In this document: positions 55,093-63,484 of the stretch, piece after piece
Numbering within the stretch: position 1 is the stretch's first letter
How the letters are laid out: the number at the start of each line of letters is the position of its first letter
Source of the DNA: Paenibacillus peoriae
Lineage (GTDB): Bacteria; Bacillota; Bacilli; Paenibacillales; Paenibacillaceae
Assembly (NCBI RefSeq): GCF_022531965.1
Contig: NZ_CP092831.1
Coordinates: 5,489,001-5,553,000, forward strand
Direction of reading: 5' to 3'
DNA: 64,000 nt
Notes under the pieces: model-generated
Databases searched by the model: none
Seen by the model: the letters and a program-made list of their open reading frames with translations, nothing else
What the model was told of the DNA's origin: nothing
Position numbers and translations under genes: made by a program

Positions 55093-56760
55093 TTATTTTT
55101 TACCGGGATTTTCGATTTTTTTGGCAACCTCCTTCGTGATCAACTCCTCATACGCCTTTACATCCAGCTTGTTGAATTCAGTAGTGTATTCATTCCAAAT
55201 CGCATCAAACTGTTCCGGTGCAGACAGCACCAAACGCGGGAAATATTTGCGCTGTAGGTCCCCCTTCTTTTGCTGGAAGAGCTGCGCAGTTGAGCCTTGA
55301 GCAATCGGAATACTCCAGGCCGGATACCATGGGCGCTCGTCAGGTGCGGAAAACATTTGCGAGAAGGACTCTACACCATAGACTTTTAGTAGCTTTTTAT
55401 CTCCCTCGGTGTAGGACATACGCGCAACCTCAGGCTGCCGTCCGGGGCCAACCGAGTTACCGTCAGGCAGGGTAGAACCGCTACCGTATCGCGGCCAACT
55501 ATATTCAAAATATTTGAACCCGAATGATTCGCGGAACGCGTCCTGACCAGTCTGCTTAATTTGCTCCTCAGTCCGGTAAAAGCGTCCTTTTTTATCTACA
55601 TCATAGGTTTCCCCCTTGATTCCCCAGTTGGATAATATCTGGTTTTCGTCCGTCAGCAGGTTGTCAAAAAATTTGATGATACGTACCGGGTCCTTGGCAC
55701 TGACCGTAATTCCTATGCCTCGGTTATTAACGAATGACGACGGATCAATGTACTGATCCTTTATATTCTGGTCGTATACAATAGGCAGCCCTATATACTC
55801 CATATCATCATTGCCCGATTGCTTGGCAGCCTCTTGCAGATTATTCAGGGCCTGCCCCGCCTGCCAGCGGTAGTCAAAAAAGCCCAGCACCTTACCCGAA
55901 GTCAGCTTCGCCAAATATTGATCGTAATTGTCCACAAAGGACGATTTATCAAATAGGCCCTCTACATTGAGCTGATTTAGCTCTTTCAGATACCGCTTTG
56001 TGATTTCCATATCTCCATAATCCGTGGCCCGGTGTGTCTTCATATCAATAATCGTGCCGCCATCATTCGGATAGCCTGCCAGATGCATCGGCGCGTTCGT
56101 AAGAGCATAAAACCTATCCTGCGTGGTTAACGCCAGGTACCCAGTCAAGCCCTCATCTGCATGTTTTTTCGCATAGTTACGAATCAGGGCTAAATACTCG
56201 TCAAGTGTTTTGATTTTTGGAAATCCCGCTTCTTTTAATACCCTGCGTTGCACCCAAAAGGCTCCTTGCTCCAAGTTAGGCGCAGGTAAATAATCGCCTA
56301 CCACCGCACTGAGCGGAAGAAAATAAATGTTCCCATCCTCCGCCTTCATCAAGTTGTAGTACGGTCCATATACACGCTTAATATTCGGTCCGTATTTGTC
56401 GATCAAATCATTCAGGGGAATAAAAGCCCCGGCATCCAGCAGCTTATCGATCGTGCCATCCGGTACTATCACATCCGGGAAATCGTTACTGGCAATAAAT
56501 GTACCGATCTTCGTATTGGAATCACCCACCAAATGCTCCAGCTTCCAGTTTACCCCCGTCTGATCCTCCAGGATCTTGCCGATCCGCGTTTCATTGGTAT
56601 TAATGTCCCTGCCCGCAGTGGCATTAAAATACGTGAATGTGACTTTCTCCTTGCTATCTCCTGACGCTGGCTCCTTGCCCGAGCTCCCTGAGCAAGCAGT
56701 GATCATAGATGCCATCATAACCATTACCAGACCGATGATTCCGAACCTTTTGCTTGTCAT
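55093..56760 (-). CDS. Extracellular binding lipoprotein (LplA type), xylan locus
   Basis: About 555 residues, the large size typical of LplA. Signal peptide with lipobox MITAC. ATG 56760 is chosen because GGGGAAGG precedes it and the lipoprotein signal starts there; the frame stays open to 56829 without a signal sequence. Features such as FNATAGRDINTNETRIGKIL and DRPWYPAWSIPIAQGSTA fit the family. It probably binds xylooligosaccharides or aldouronates. Expression is probably driven by the adjacent YesN-type regulator. Confidence 0.9.
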   Translation of the reverse strand: MTSKRFGIIGLVMVMMASMITACSGSSGKEPASGDSKEKVTFTYFNATAGRDINTNETRIGKILEDQTGVNWKLEHLVGDSNTKIGTFIASNDFPDVIVPDGTIDKLLDAGAFIPLNDLIDKYGPNIKRVYGPYYNLMKAEDGNIYFLPLSAVVGDYLPAPNLEQGAFWVQRRVLKEAGFPKIKTLDEYLALIRNYAKKHADEGLTGYLALTTQDRFYALTNAPMHLAGYPNDGGTIIDMKTHRATDYGDMEITKRYLKELNQLNVEGLFDKSSFVDNYDQYLAKLTSGKVLGFFDYRWQAGQALNNLQEAAKQSGNDDMEYIGLPIVYDQNIKDQYIDPSSFVNNRGIGITVSAKDPVRIIKFFDNLLTDENQILSNWGIKGETYDVDKKGRFYRTEEQIKQTGQDAFRESFGFKYFEYSWPRYGSGSTLPDGNSVGPGRQPEVARMSYTEGDKKLLKVYGVESFSQMFSAPDERPWYPAWSIPIAQGSTAQLFQQKKGDLQRKYFPRLVLSAPEQFDAIWNEYTTEFNKLDVKAYEELITKEVAKKIENPGKK

Positions 56761-56970
56761 GCCAGACCTTCCCCTTTCGCCCTCTTTTGTCGATTGTGTG
56801 TGAATATCGTGCGGACGTACCGCAAGCACTGGGAATCCCGCACACCCTAAATTGTAAGCACTTTCATTTTATAAAATGCCGTCCATTTCGTTCACCTGCC
56901 AATCTAAAGGTGTTACTTAGGAAACTATAGGTAAAGGTCCTTCAAAGCAAAATAGGTACCGCTCTCCACC

Positions 56971-58734
56971 TCACTCCCGATCCGCAGGAATCCTAATTCG
57001 TATCTCCGTACCCACGCCGGGGGCACTGCGTATGGCAAGCTCAAAGCGGCTCCCGTAGTAAAGTTTAAGACGATAGATGACATTTTGCAGACCTATACGC
57101 TCACCCATTTCTTCCTGCCTTTGCATGTAACCATATAAACGTTGTACCTGTTCCTCAGACATGCCCACCCCATCATCTCGAACCGTTAGAATCAGTTGTC
57201 CTTCCTCATGCTCAAAATGAATCTCAATGCGTCCCCCATGCTTTAGCGGCTCAATGCCGTGGATACTTGCATTTTCAACCAGTGTCAGCGCGACCATTTT
57301 GGGAAGCAGATTGTCCAAGTCTTCAGAGCGCGCCTGCACTTCGTACTGTATTCGCTCACCAAAGCGATATTGCTGGATTTCCAGAAAACAACGGATCAGC
57401 TCCAGCTCCTCCCGCAAAGTAACCCGATCCTTGTTCCACACCAGCGAATTGCGGAATATCCGTGCCATGTTATGAATAATGTGCGCTGTCTCATCCTCAT
57501 GCTTCATCAAGCTCCTCATGCGAATCGTCTCCAGCGCATTGAACAGGAAATGGGGGTTGATCTGGCTGTGAAGTGCATTCAACTGGGCATGTCTGCGCTG
57601 AATTTCCAGATTTTTTCGTTGAATATCAGCCATATACACATCGTTAATCAGTCGCTTTATTTTCAGCGTCATCCGGTTAAACTCACCTGTTAATTGCCCG
57701 ATTTCATCTCGCGACTCTGTACCGGGAATCAGCTCAAAATGCTGGTTTTTCACCTTTTTCATGTGCTTTAAAATACGATGAATCCTCACGTTCAGCGAAC
57801 GTGTAATCCAGATAATAATTAATGTAGGTAACAGCATATTTACACAGGTTAACAAGAGCACAAAGTTGCGGGATTCCTGCATTTCATACAGCATTTCATC
57901 TCTGGATACCGCTGCCACAATGCTCCAGCCGTTCAGATTGCTCGTAAGCACATAATTCGTCTTGAACTCCATCGTGTCCTCGGGCAGCTTGAGGGTGCTA
58001 TAGGCCACACTTTTGTGGTTTATAGCAACTTTGGGATCCGTTGTATATTCGATTTCCCCTCGTTCGTTCAGCAGAAAGAGACTTCCCTGCAAATTCAGGT
58101 TGTTGAAAATCTCACGAATGGACGACATTCGCAGTTCTATTTTCAGTATTTTTTCACGACCATTTTGGGAATAAAAGTAGTTCATCCGCCGAATCAGGCT
58201 GAAAGGGTGCAGCTGTTCGCCTGTACTGTCATCGGTACGTACAAATATAGGCTTGGACTGGCGTCCAGGCGGGATTTTGGTATACCAGGGCAAGCTTCTG
58301 ACCCTCTCATCTATAAAACTGACTCCCCCGGAATCCAGCAGCGTTGAATTATCGGTGTAGATCGTAATTCCACCTACGGAATGGTATACAGGACTGTAAT
58401 TATTGTTCAAGATACGACGTAAATAAGAGTCATAGGCAGCAATATAATCAGCAGGGTGGGGATATGTTTGTTCCAACACCTCATTGAGCTGATGATCGGT
58501 ATAAAAGATAGACGAGATTTCCATCGCATCTTCAAATTCACGGTAAAATTCAATTTTAATCTGTTCCAGTGCACGCGAAATATCCTGAATACGCTGTTCT
58601 TTCACATTTTGTGAGGTAACATGGTAAAAAACCAGATTGGTCAACACTACAGGCGCGAAAACACACAGAAAATAAAGCAGCAGCATTTTATCCCGCAATC
58701 GCACATGATCAAGAGTCGTCCTCAGCATCTTCAT
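56971..58734 (-). CDS. YesM-type sensor histidine kinase
   Basis: 587 residues. Membrane helices lie near residues 15-38 and 290-312, enclosing an extracellular sensor domain. A HAMP domain follows, then the His_kinase domain with the phospho-acceptor in INPHFLFNALETIRM, and an ATPase with DNGVGMSEEQ-like (RDDGVGMS) and GIGLQN-like (ERIGLQNV) boxes. It phosphorylates the YesN partner encoded just upstream, whose stop it overlaps by four bases (ATGA). It presumably senses a xylan-derived sugar, perhaps via the binding lipoprotein. Confidence 0.92.
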   Translation of the reverse strand: MKMLRTTLDHVRLRDKMLLLYFLCVFAPVVLTNLVFYHVTSQNVKEQRIQDISRALEQIKIEFYREFEDAMEISSIFYTDHQLNEVLEQTYPHPADYIAAYDSYLRRILNNNYSPVYHSVGGITIYTDNSTLLDSGGVSFIDERVRSLPWYTKIPPGRQSKPIFVRTDDSTGEQLHPFSLIRRMNYFYSQNGREKILKIELRMSSIREIFNNLNLQGSLFLLNERGEIEYTTDPKVAINHKSVAYSTLKLPEDTMEFKTNYVLTSNLNGWSIVAAVSRDEMLYEMQESRNFVLLLTCVNMLLPTLIIIWITRSLNVRIHRILKHMKKVKNQHFELIPGTESRDEIGQLTGEFNRMTLKIKRLINDVYMADIQRKNLEIQRRHAQLNALHSQINPHFLFNALETIRMRSLMKHEDETAHIIHNMARIFRNSLVWNKDRVTLREELELIRCFLEIQQYRFGERIQYEVQARSEDLDNLLPKMVALTLVENASIHGIEPLKHGGRIEIHFEHEEGQLILTVRDDGVGMSEEQVQRLYGYMQRQEEMGERIGLQNVIYRLKLYYGSRFELAIRSAPGVGTEIRIRIPADRE

Positions 58735-60362
58735 TCGCCGGCCCTCTCTGGCTCGTCGCCAATACTCAGGCTGTTGCGGTATTCACTAGGCGTGGCGTGC
58801 GCCGTCTTTTCAAACTGGGTAACAAAATAGTCTGAACTGCCAAAGCCCACGCGCTCCGCAATTTCATAAATCCGCAGATCCGTCTGCCGCAACAAACGTT
58901 TTGCCTCCTGAACGCGCAATTTCAGCAAGAATTCGTTAAAGTACACACCATACGTTTTTCTGAACAATTGACCGAGGTACACCGGGTTCATGTAAAAGCG
59001 AGCCGCAATACTTTTCAGGCTTATATTCTCGGCGGCATGCTGCTCAATGTAAGCACGGATGTGCTGGATGCCTCCCTGCTGACAATCCTTGCGCAGAACC
59101 CCAATATACCTTCCACTTTCCTCTGCAAAAGCTGTAAACAATCGCTGTAGTTCACCCAGGGACAGGTTCATGTCCTGCCAGTTCATCATCGGTTCTAGTG
59201 ACCGAAGTGAGCGCTCATCTCCCTGCATGTTTTGAATGACCCGAACGATACTAAGTACGCATTGATGCAAACTCATTTTCACAGCCTCAGGTGCATAACA
59301 CTCCTCCCGAAAGCTGCTAAATAAATTATCCACGGCCACACGCAGCTCCTCCAACCGCAGTTCCTCGACTTGTTCCGTCATGCGATCCAGTACGTCCTGA
59401 TGTATGGTCTTATAGTGGAGTGGTGGCATTCCCTCCTGTAGATATACAACAATACCGCTATGGTCATAAATGTATTTATGGAGCACTGCTTCCTTCGCAC
59501 AGGCATAGGACTGCTGGATATCCTGCAACCGATTCACAGGCTTTCCTGCATAAATGAAAACCCGACTTCCCAGCTGGTCTTTTAGTGACTTCATCCCCTC
59601 TATCTCCTGTTGTAGCGCTTTCATAAAGACTTCGACCTTGCCTTGAAAATAGTTCAAAAAGAAGTCCGGTACGATAAGACCAATTCGGTTGCGATGCTCA
59701 TGGACATAGAGAGGGTACTTGCCATCCATTAAACGATGAAGTGCTTGCTCTATAAGCTCCCTGAATTGGAAAAGCGATAGCATAATATTATTGTCACCAG
59801 AGCGCCAGGGATGTTGGTCATTCAGCTCGACGAGTACATAGTACATAGAAGTGGCCTCCTCAAGCCGTAGTTGCTGCTCCCACTGTGTCACCACTACATC
59901 ATCCACTGGGTTCATCATCACAGTCTCTAACAACCCACCTGCATGGTGATTCTGATATCGTTGCGCATTCTGTTGTTCACGATGCAGTCTCTCACTCAGC
60001 TTGCGCAATGTAGCCGAAAAGTCACCCTCATCAATCGGCTTAAGCATAAAATCATGAACCCCATAGCGGATTGCCTGCTGCGCATAAGCGAAATCACTAT
60101 AGCCGCTTAAGATAATAAACGCGGGATGTTCTGTACTCTGTTCGAGCACAGATCGAATCAGCTCTAATCCGTCGAGCACAGGCATACGAATATCGGTAAT
60201 GACCAGGTCCGGGTGAATACGGCTGATTAGCTCCAGCGCATCCTCACCGTTATCAGCTTCTCCTACGATTTCAAAACCACAGGCTTGCCAATCCATGAGT
60301 TGAAGCAGCCCTTTACGAGTAAAGGTTTCATCATCTACCACAATGGCTCGATGCAGCTTCAT
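58731..60362 (-). CDS. YesN-type response regulator with AraC DNA-binding domain
   Basis: 543 residues. The receiver domain (1-120) has Asp10-Asp11 and phospho-acceptor Asp57 (LVITDIRMPVLDG), with the conserved Lys in FMLKPIDEG. A long middle region of unknown fold follows. The C-terminal AraC/XylS helix-turn-helix pair lies around residues 440-535 (ISLKSIAARFYMNPVYLGQLFRK; IYEIAERVGFGSSDYFVTQFEK). It likely activates the binding-protein/permease/xylanase genes downstream. AAGGAGG precedes ATG 60362. Confidence 0.93.
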   Translation of the reverse strand: MKLHRAIVVDDETFTRKGLLQLMDWQACGFEIVGEADNGEDALELISRIHPDLVITDIRMPVLDGLELIRSVLEQSTEHPAFIILSGYSDFAYAQQAIRYGVHDFMLKPIDEGDFSATLRKLSERLHREQQNAQRYQNHHAGGLLETVMMNPVDDVVVTQWEQQLRLEEATSMYYVLVELNDQHPWRSGDNNIMLSLFQFRELIEQALHRLMDGKYPLYVHEHRNRIGLIVPDFFLNYFQGKVEVFMKALQQEIEGMKSLKDQLGSRVFIYAGKPVNRLQDIQQSYACAKEAVLHKYIYDHSGIVVYLQEGMPPLHYKTIHQDVLDRMTEQVEELRLEELRVAVDNLFSSFREECYAPEAVKMSLHQCVLSIVRVIQNMQGDERSLRSLEPMMNWQDMNLSLGELQRLFTAFAEESGRYIGVLRKDCQQGGIQHIRAYIEQHAAENISLKSIAARFYMNPVYLGQLFRKTYGVYFNEFLLKLRVQEAKRLLRQTDLRIYEIAERVGFGSSDYFVTQFEKTAHATPSEYRNSLSIGDEPERAGE

Positions 60363-60545
60363 AACACGCTTCCTCCTTTTGATGTACGCCTATTTTATTA
60401 TACTAGTTAACTATTCCAACGATCTTAGTCACTATGATAATGTAAAAACATCAGGGATTGGAAATTTTCACCACACCTATGATATGACAAATAGAGGGGT
60501 GCAAAGCATGCGCACACCAGCAGCCAAGCCAAGCAGCAAATATAC

Positions 60546-60591
60546 AAAAAGGAGACGAATCCCTGAATGGGGGGTCGTCTCCTTTTTTTGC
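60546..60591 (-). terminator. Terminator of the methyltransferase gene
   Basis: AAAAAGGAGACGA pairs with TCGTCTCCTTTTTTT around a CCCTGAATGGGG inner stem, between converging transcription directions. Confidence 0.85.
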
Positions 60592-60635
60592 TATTGCGTA
60601 AAAAGCTTTATTATTCTCTTATTCGTGAATTCAGG

Positions 60636-61409
60636 CTATCGCTCAGCGATGATACTGACCGCTTGCAGATGGTCGGCGTACTTTACAAACTGCTTGCGCA
60701 TACCCATAACCCTTGTCCGGGCAGCATGGTTACGCATAAGGTTAAAGGTGATTTTTCCAAGTCTCAACCAGCCCTCGTCCTGAATGATACGTGGCAGATG
60801 CAATAAGTGCATGGGAACCGTATAGATTTTAACGACCTTAAAGCCTTCCTCTTTCAGCAACTGTTCCCACTCTGACACCGTCAACGGTGTCGCGTTAACT
60901 CGCATGGCTACAGCCAAGTCCTTGTAAATTTGCTTTCTGAGCGCAGGCTCAATATGGCTAGGAGCAAGGCACATCTCATGGATAGCAAACTTCCCGCCTA
61001 CTTTCAAAAGCCGCCTGGCTTCCGAAATAATCTGCGCTTTCTTGGCCCTTGTGTGCATCGTCAGCATGGCTTCCCCATATACCACCGTCGCAGAGGCATC
61101 CGGCAACGGAACTTGTTCAGCATCGGCAATAATGACTTCCCGGTTTGCTCCGCTTGCATACGTTTTTACGATAGAGGCCGCCTTCTCATTCTGTTCAATC
61201 GCAATATAACGGCGGGGATTAAGCTGTAGTGTGATTTGGGCAGTTATACCCAATCCGGGGGCAAACTCAATGACCTCATCCTGCCCGGTTACGTCAAGTC
61301 CCTCTATCATCCAACGTGTCGTTTTTAACCCTCCGGGCCTAAGCACGCGCTTACCGAGACTTGCTAATACCCAGTGCCCTGGCACCTGATTGTAATCTAC
61401 TGTCTGCAT
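60636..61409 (-). CDS. Class I SAM-dependent methyltransferase, Fur-box-controlled
   Basis: 257 residues. The SAM-binding glycine motif is VIEFAPGLGITAQ (about residue 52); the acidic residue after strand 2 is in YIAIEQNE; VIIADAEQVPLPDASA and a FAIHEMCL segment complete the fold. The N-terminus GHWVLASLGKRVLRPGG is distinctive. The acceptor substrate is unknown. A near-consensus Fur box lies 29 bases before the ATG, so iron starvation should induce it, which hints at a role in metal or siderophore chemistry. Confidence 0.85.
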   Translation of the reverse strand: MQTVDYNQVPGHWVLASLGKRVLRPGGLKTTRWMIEGLDVTGQDEVIEFAPGLGITAQITLQLNPRRYIAIEQNEKAASIVKTYASGANREVIIADAEQVPLPDASATVVYGEAMLTMHTRAKKAQIISEARRLLKVGGKFAIHEMCLAPSHIEPALRKQIYKDLAVAMRVNATPLTVSEWEQLLKEEGFKVVKIYTVPMHLLHLPRIIQDEGWLRLGKITFNLMRNHAARTRVMGMRKQFVKYADHLQAVSIIAER

Positions 61410-61437
61410 TGGCCATTAACACCTCTTTTTAAAATAC

Positions 61438-61456
61438 GATAATGATATTCATTATC
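61438..61456 (-). promoter_or_regulatory. Fur box
   Basis: GATAATGATATTCATTATC matches the classical 19-base Fur consensus with one difference. It lies 29-47 bases upstream of the methyltransferase start. Confidence 0.85.
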
Positions 61457-61523
61457 AATACGAGTGTAAAAAAAATAACCATTTTCTTTTTTTTATATGA
61501 GCATGTTGCTGCTATGTCTTCTT

Positions 61524-61865
61524 TTATATGTTCTGCGCATAGCTTTCACTTGGCGTTTGGGTCAACACTACATGCAGACTGGAATTCGTCTCTGCACCGC
61601 CACGATAGGAAAAGTGCTCATCGCCCGTAACATGAATGATATCCCCTTGGACAACTTCCGTTGCTTCGCCGTTCACAGTTACAGTACCGCTGCCTTCAAG
61701 AACAAGCAAATATACATTCGCTCCCGGGTGATTATGTGTTGGCAGCTCGGCATTAGGAGTAAAGTTGAGAATAAAAATTACATTGTCGGCTTCCTTATGC
61801 ACAATTCGTTTTGTAAAGGCTGCTTCCTTATATTCCTGAAATTGAATGAGGTTTGATTTTTTCAT
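61524..61865 (-). CDS. Small cupin-domain protein
   Basis: 113 residues forming one cupin barrel. Metal-ligand motif 1 is seen in LPTHNHPGANVYLLVLEG (two His; the usual third His/Glu pattern is less clear), and motif 2 in GDIIHVTGDEHFSYRG. A GC-poor leader separates it from a perfect CRP/FNR-type palindrome. The substrate is unknown; small cupins often act as metal or sugar sensors or dioxygenase-like enzymes. ATG 61865 follows CAGGAGCG. Confidence 0.8.
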   Translation of the reverse strand: MKKSNLIQFQEYKEAAFTKRIVHKEADNVIFILNFTPNAELPTHNHPGANVYLLVLEGSGTVTVNGEATEVVQGDIIHVTGDEHFSYRGGAETNSSLHVVLTQTPSESYAQNI

Positions 61866-61919
61866 ATTGGTTCACGCTCCTGTTTGGAATTAAATTGCTT
61901 AAGATGGATTTATACCTTT

Positions 61920-61962
61920 ATTGTATTGGATTATTTCGCTCGCCTTGTGATTGCAATCACAA
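61920..61962 (-). promoter_or_regulatory. Cupin promoter with CRP/FNR-type activator site
   Basis: TTGTGATTGCAATCACAA (61945-61962) is a perfect 18-base palindrome of the TGTGA-N6-TCACA type. On the minus strand a TACAAT -10 box at 61920-61925 places the palindrome centre about 40 bases upstream of the predicted start, the usual class II activation distance for FNR or CRP. Confidence 0.7.
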
Positions 61963-61976
61963 AACTAAATTTAAGG

Positions 61977-62094
61977 AGGATTTTGCAAAAATCCAATAAG
62001 CGACTTTCAATGAACAAAATATATAGATCGAAATGGTCTAGTTCGTCTATATATTGTACTTTGGGGCGACTGGAATCGAATTTTGCAAAATCCT
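61977..62094. repeat. Palindromic repeat element, long copy
   Basis: 118 bases with perfect 14-base terminal inverted repeats (AGGATTTTGCAAAA / TTTTGCAAAATCCT) and an inner hairpin (AATATATAGA-type arms). Its ends match the short copy at 48730-48780, in inverted orientation. Confidence 0.75.
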
Positions 62095-62212
62095 AAAGTC
62101 AAAAATACTTTTGAAATATTTAAAAATTTGATTTCAATCATCTTTTTCATCGACACATCCAACTAGAATCGAATTGTGTTAGACAAACAAAAACAAGCAG
62201 GAGGTTGTTCCT

Positions 62213-63448
62213 ATGAAACCAGGATTCCAACTGGCAAAGGATATTTATTGGGTAGGAAAAATTGATAATCGTGAGGTTCCCTTTCATCGTCTTCTACTAT
62301 CTAAGGGCACAACCTATAATGCATATCTATTGAAAACCGGAAAACCAACCATTGTAGATACCGTAGATATGGCGTTCGGTAGAGAATTTGCAGAGGCTGT
62401 AGCCGAATTAATCGATCCATTGGATATTCAATATATTATCGTCAATCACACGGAACCAGATCACTCGGGCGGATTGGCGGCACTCGCCTCCAAGGCAACA
62501 AACGCTACGATCGTCTGCACTGAGATTGCCGTTCCGGAAATTCAACAAATGTACAAGCTTCAGCATCGCAACTTCCTCGTCATCAAGGATGGAGATCAAC
62601 TGGACATTGGAGGCAAAACGCTGCTGTTCAAGGAAACACCTTACCTGCATACGGAAGAAACCATGATTACGTACTGCATAGAAGATAAAATCTTGTTCCC
62701 TTGCGATATTTTCAGTACACACGTGGCTGTAGAGCATCTATTTGCCGACGAGGCTGGTTTTGATATCACCGAGGACTTTGTCGGATACTATCAGGCTATT
62801 ATTCATCCACATCGCAGATATGTGCGCACATTAATTGAAGCTGTTGCCGATCTGGATATTGAGATGATTGCACCTTCCCACGGCTTCGCCATCCGGCATG
62901 ATATTGCCAAGTTTATTGATGTGTACGCCTCTATGAGTACCGAAACCAAGGAGGATAAAAAAGTAGCGATAGTCTATGCCACTCTGAAAAATAATACCAA
63001 AAAAATGGCAAACATCTTGAAAGACTGCTTTTTGGAGAACCAAATCAAGGTGGAGCTATGGGACGTGGATAAAGCCGATGAAACGGAGATATTGAATAGT
63101 ATTGCCTCAGCGGATGCTGTTTTTGTCGGTAGCTCTACCAAATATGCTGATATGACAGGCAAATTGGAAGACCTATTGCAACAAATGCAAAAGATGAATC
63201 TGGAAGGCAAGCTGGCTGCTGCGTTTGGTTCCTACGGCTGGAGCGGGGAAGCCATTGAAGTCGTACAAGATTACTTGAACGGTACCAATATGAAGGTCCA
63301 AAGCACTTCAGATGTAATCAAATCAACAGGTATGACCCATGTGGAATTCCCGGTACGTATTCGTTTCTCTCCTACAGATGTTGAAAAAGTGAAAAAAATT
63401 AAAAATGCCGCTGAATTTGTCTCAGATCTACTGCTTAGTGTTATTTAA
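62213..63448 (+). CDS. A-type flavoprotein (flavodiiron protein)
   Basis: 411 residues. The N-terminal metallo-beta-lactamase-like domain carries the di-iron ligands: His79-x-Glu81-x-Asp83-His84 (HTEPDHSGG), a His in YLHTEET, an Asp in FPCDIFSTH and a His in APSHGFAIR. The C-terminal flavodoxin domain starts near residue 252 (KKVAIVYATLKNNTKKMA) and binds FMN. There is no rubredoxin tail. It reduces NO to N2O or O2 to water in the cytoplasm. ATG 62213 follows CAGGAGGTTG. The next gene probably encodes its electron donor. Confidence 0.94.
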   Translation: MKPGFQLAKDIYWVGKIDNREVPFHRLLLSKGTTYNAYLLKTGKPTIVDTVDMAFGREFAEAVAELIDPLDIQYIIVNHTEPDHSGGLAALASKATNATIVCTEIAVPEIQQMYKLQHRNFLVIKDGDQLDIGGKTLLFKETPYLHTEETMITYCIEDKILFPCDIFSTHVAVEHLFADEAGFDITEDFVGYYQAIIHPHRRYVRTLIEAVADLDIEMIAPSHGFAIRHDIAKFIDVYASMSTETKEDKKVAIVYATLKNNTKKMANILKDCFLENQIKVELWDVDKADETEILNSIASADAVFVGSSTKYADMTGKLEDLLQQMQKMNLEGKLAAAFGSYGWSGEAIEVVQDYLNGTNMKVQSTSDVIKSTGMTHVEFPVRIRFSPTDVEKVKKIKNAAEFVSDLLLSVI

Positions 63449-63484
63449 AACACAGTAGCATATAGCGAATAGGAGAGATACTGA

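Larger units (their letters stand above)
61866..62212. other. Divergent regulatory region cupin/flavodiiron
   Basis: About 350 bases with the cupin promoter (-), the CRP/FNR-type palindrome, the long copy of a palindromic repeat element, and the upstream region of the flavodiiron gene (+). An imperfect dyad TGAAAT...ATTTCA at 62112-62136 may be a site for an NO- or redox-sensing regulator. Confidence 0.55.

Noticed and set aside
61945..61962. Rex operator interpretation of the perfect palindrome
   Set aside because: Rex sites have the form TTGTGAA-N4-TTCACAA; here the TGTGA-N6-TCACA geometry and the spacing to the -10 box fit an FNR/CRP activator better.
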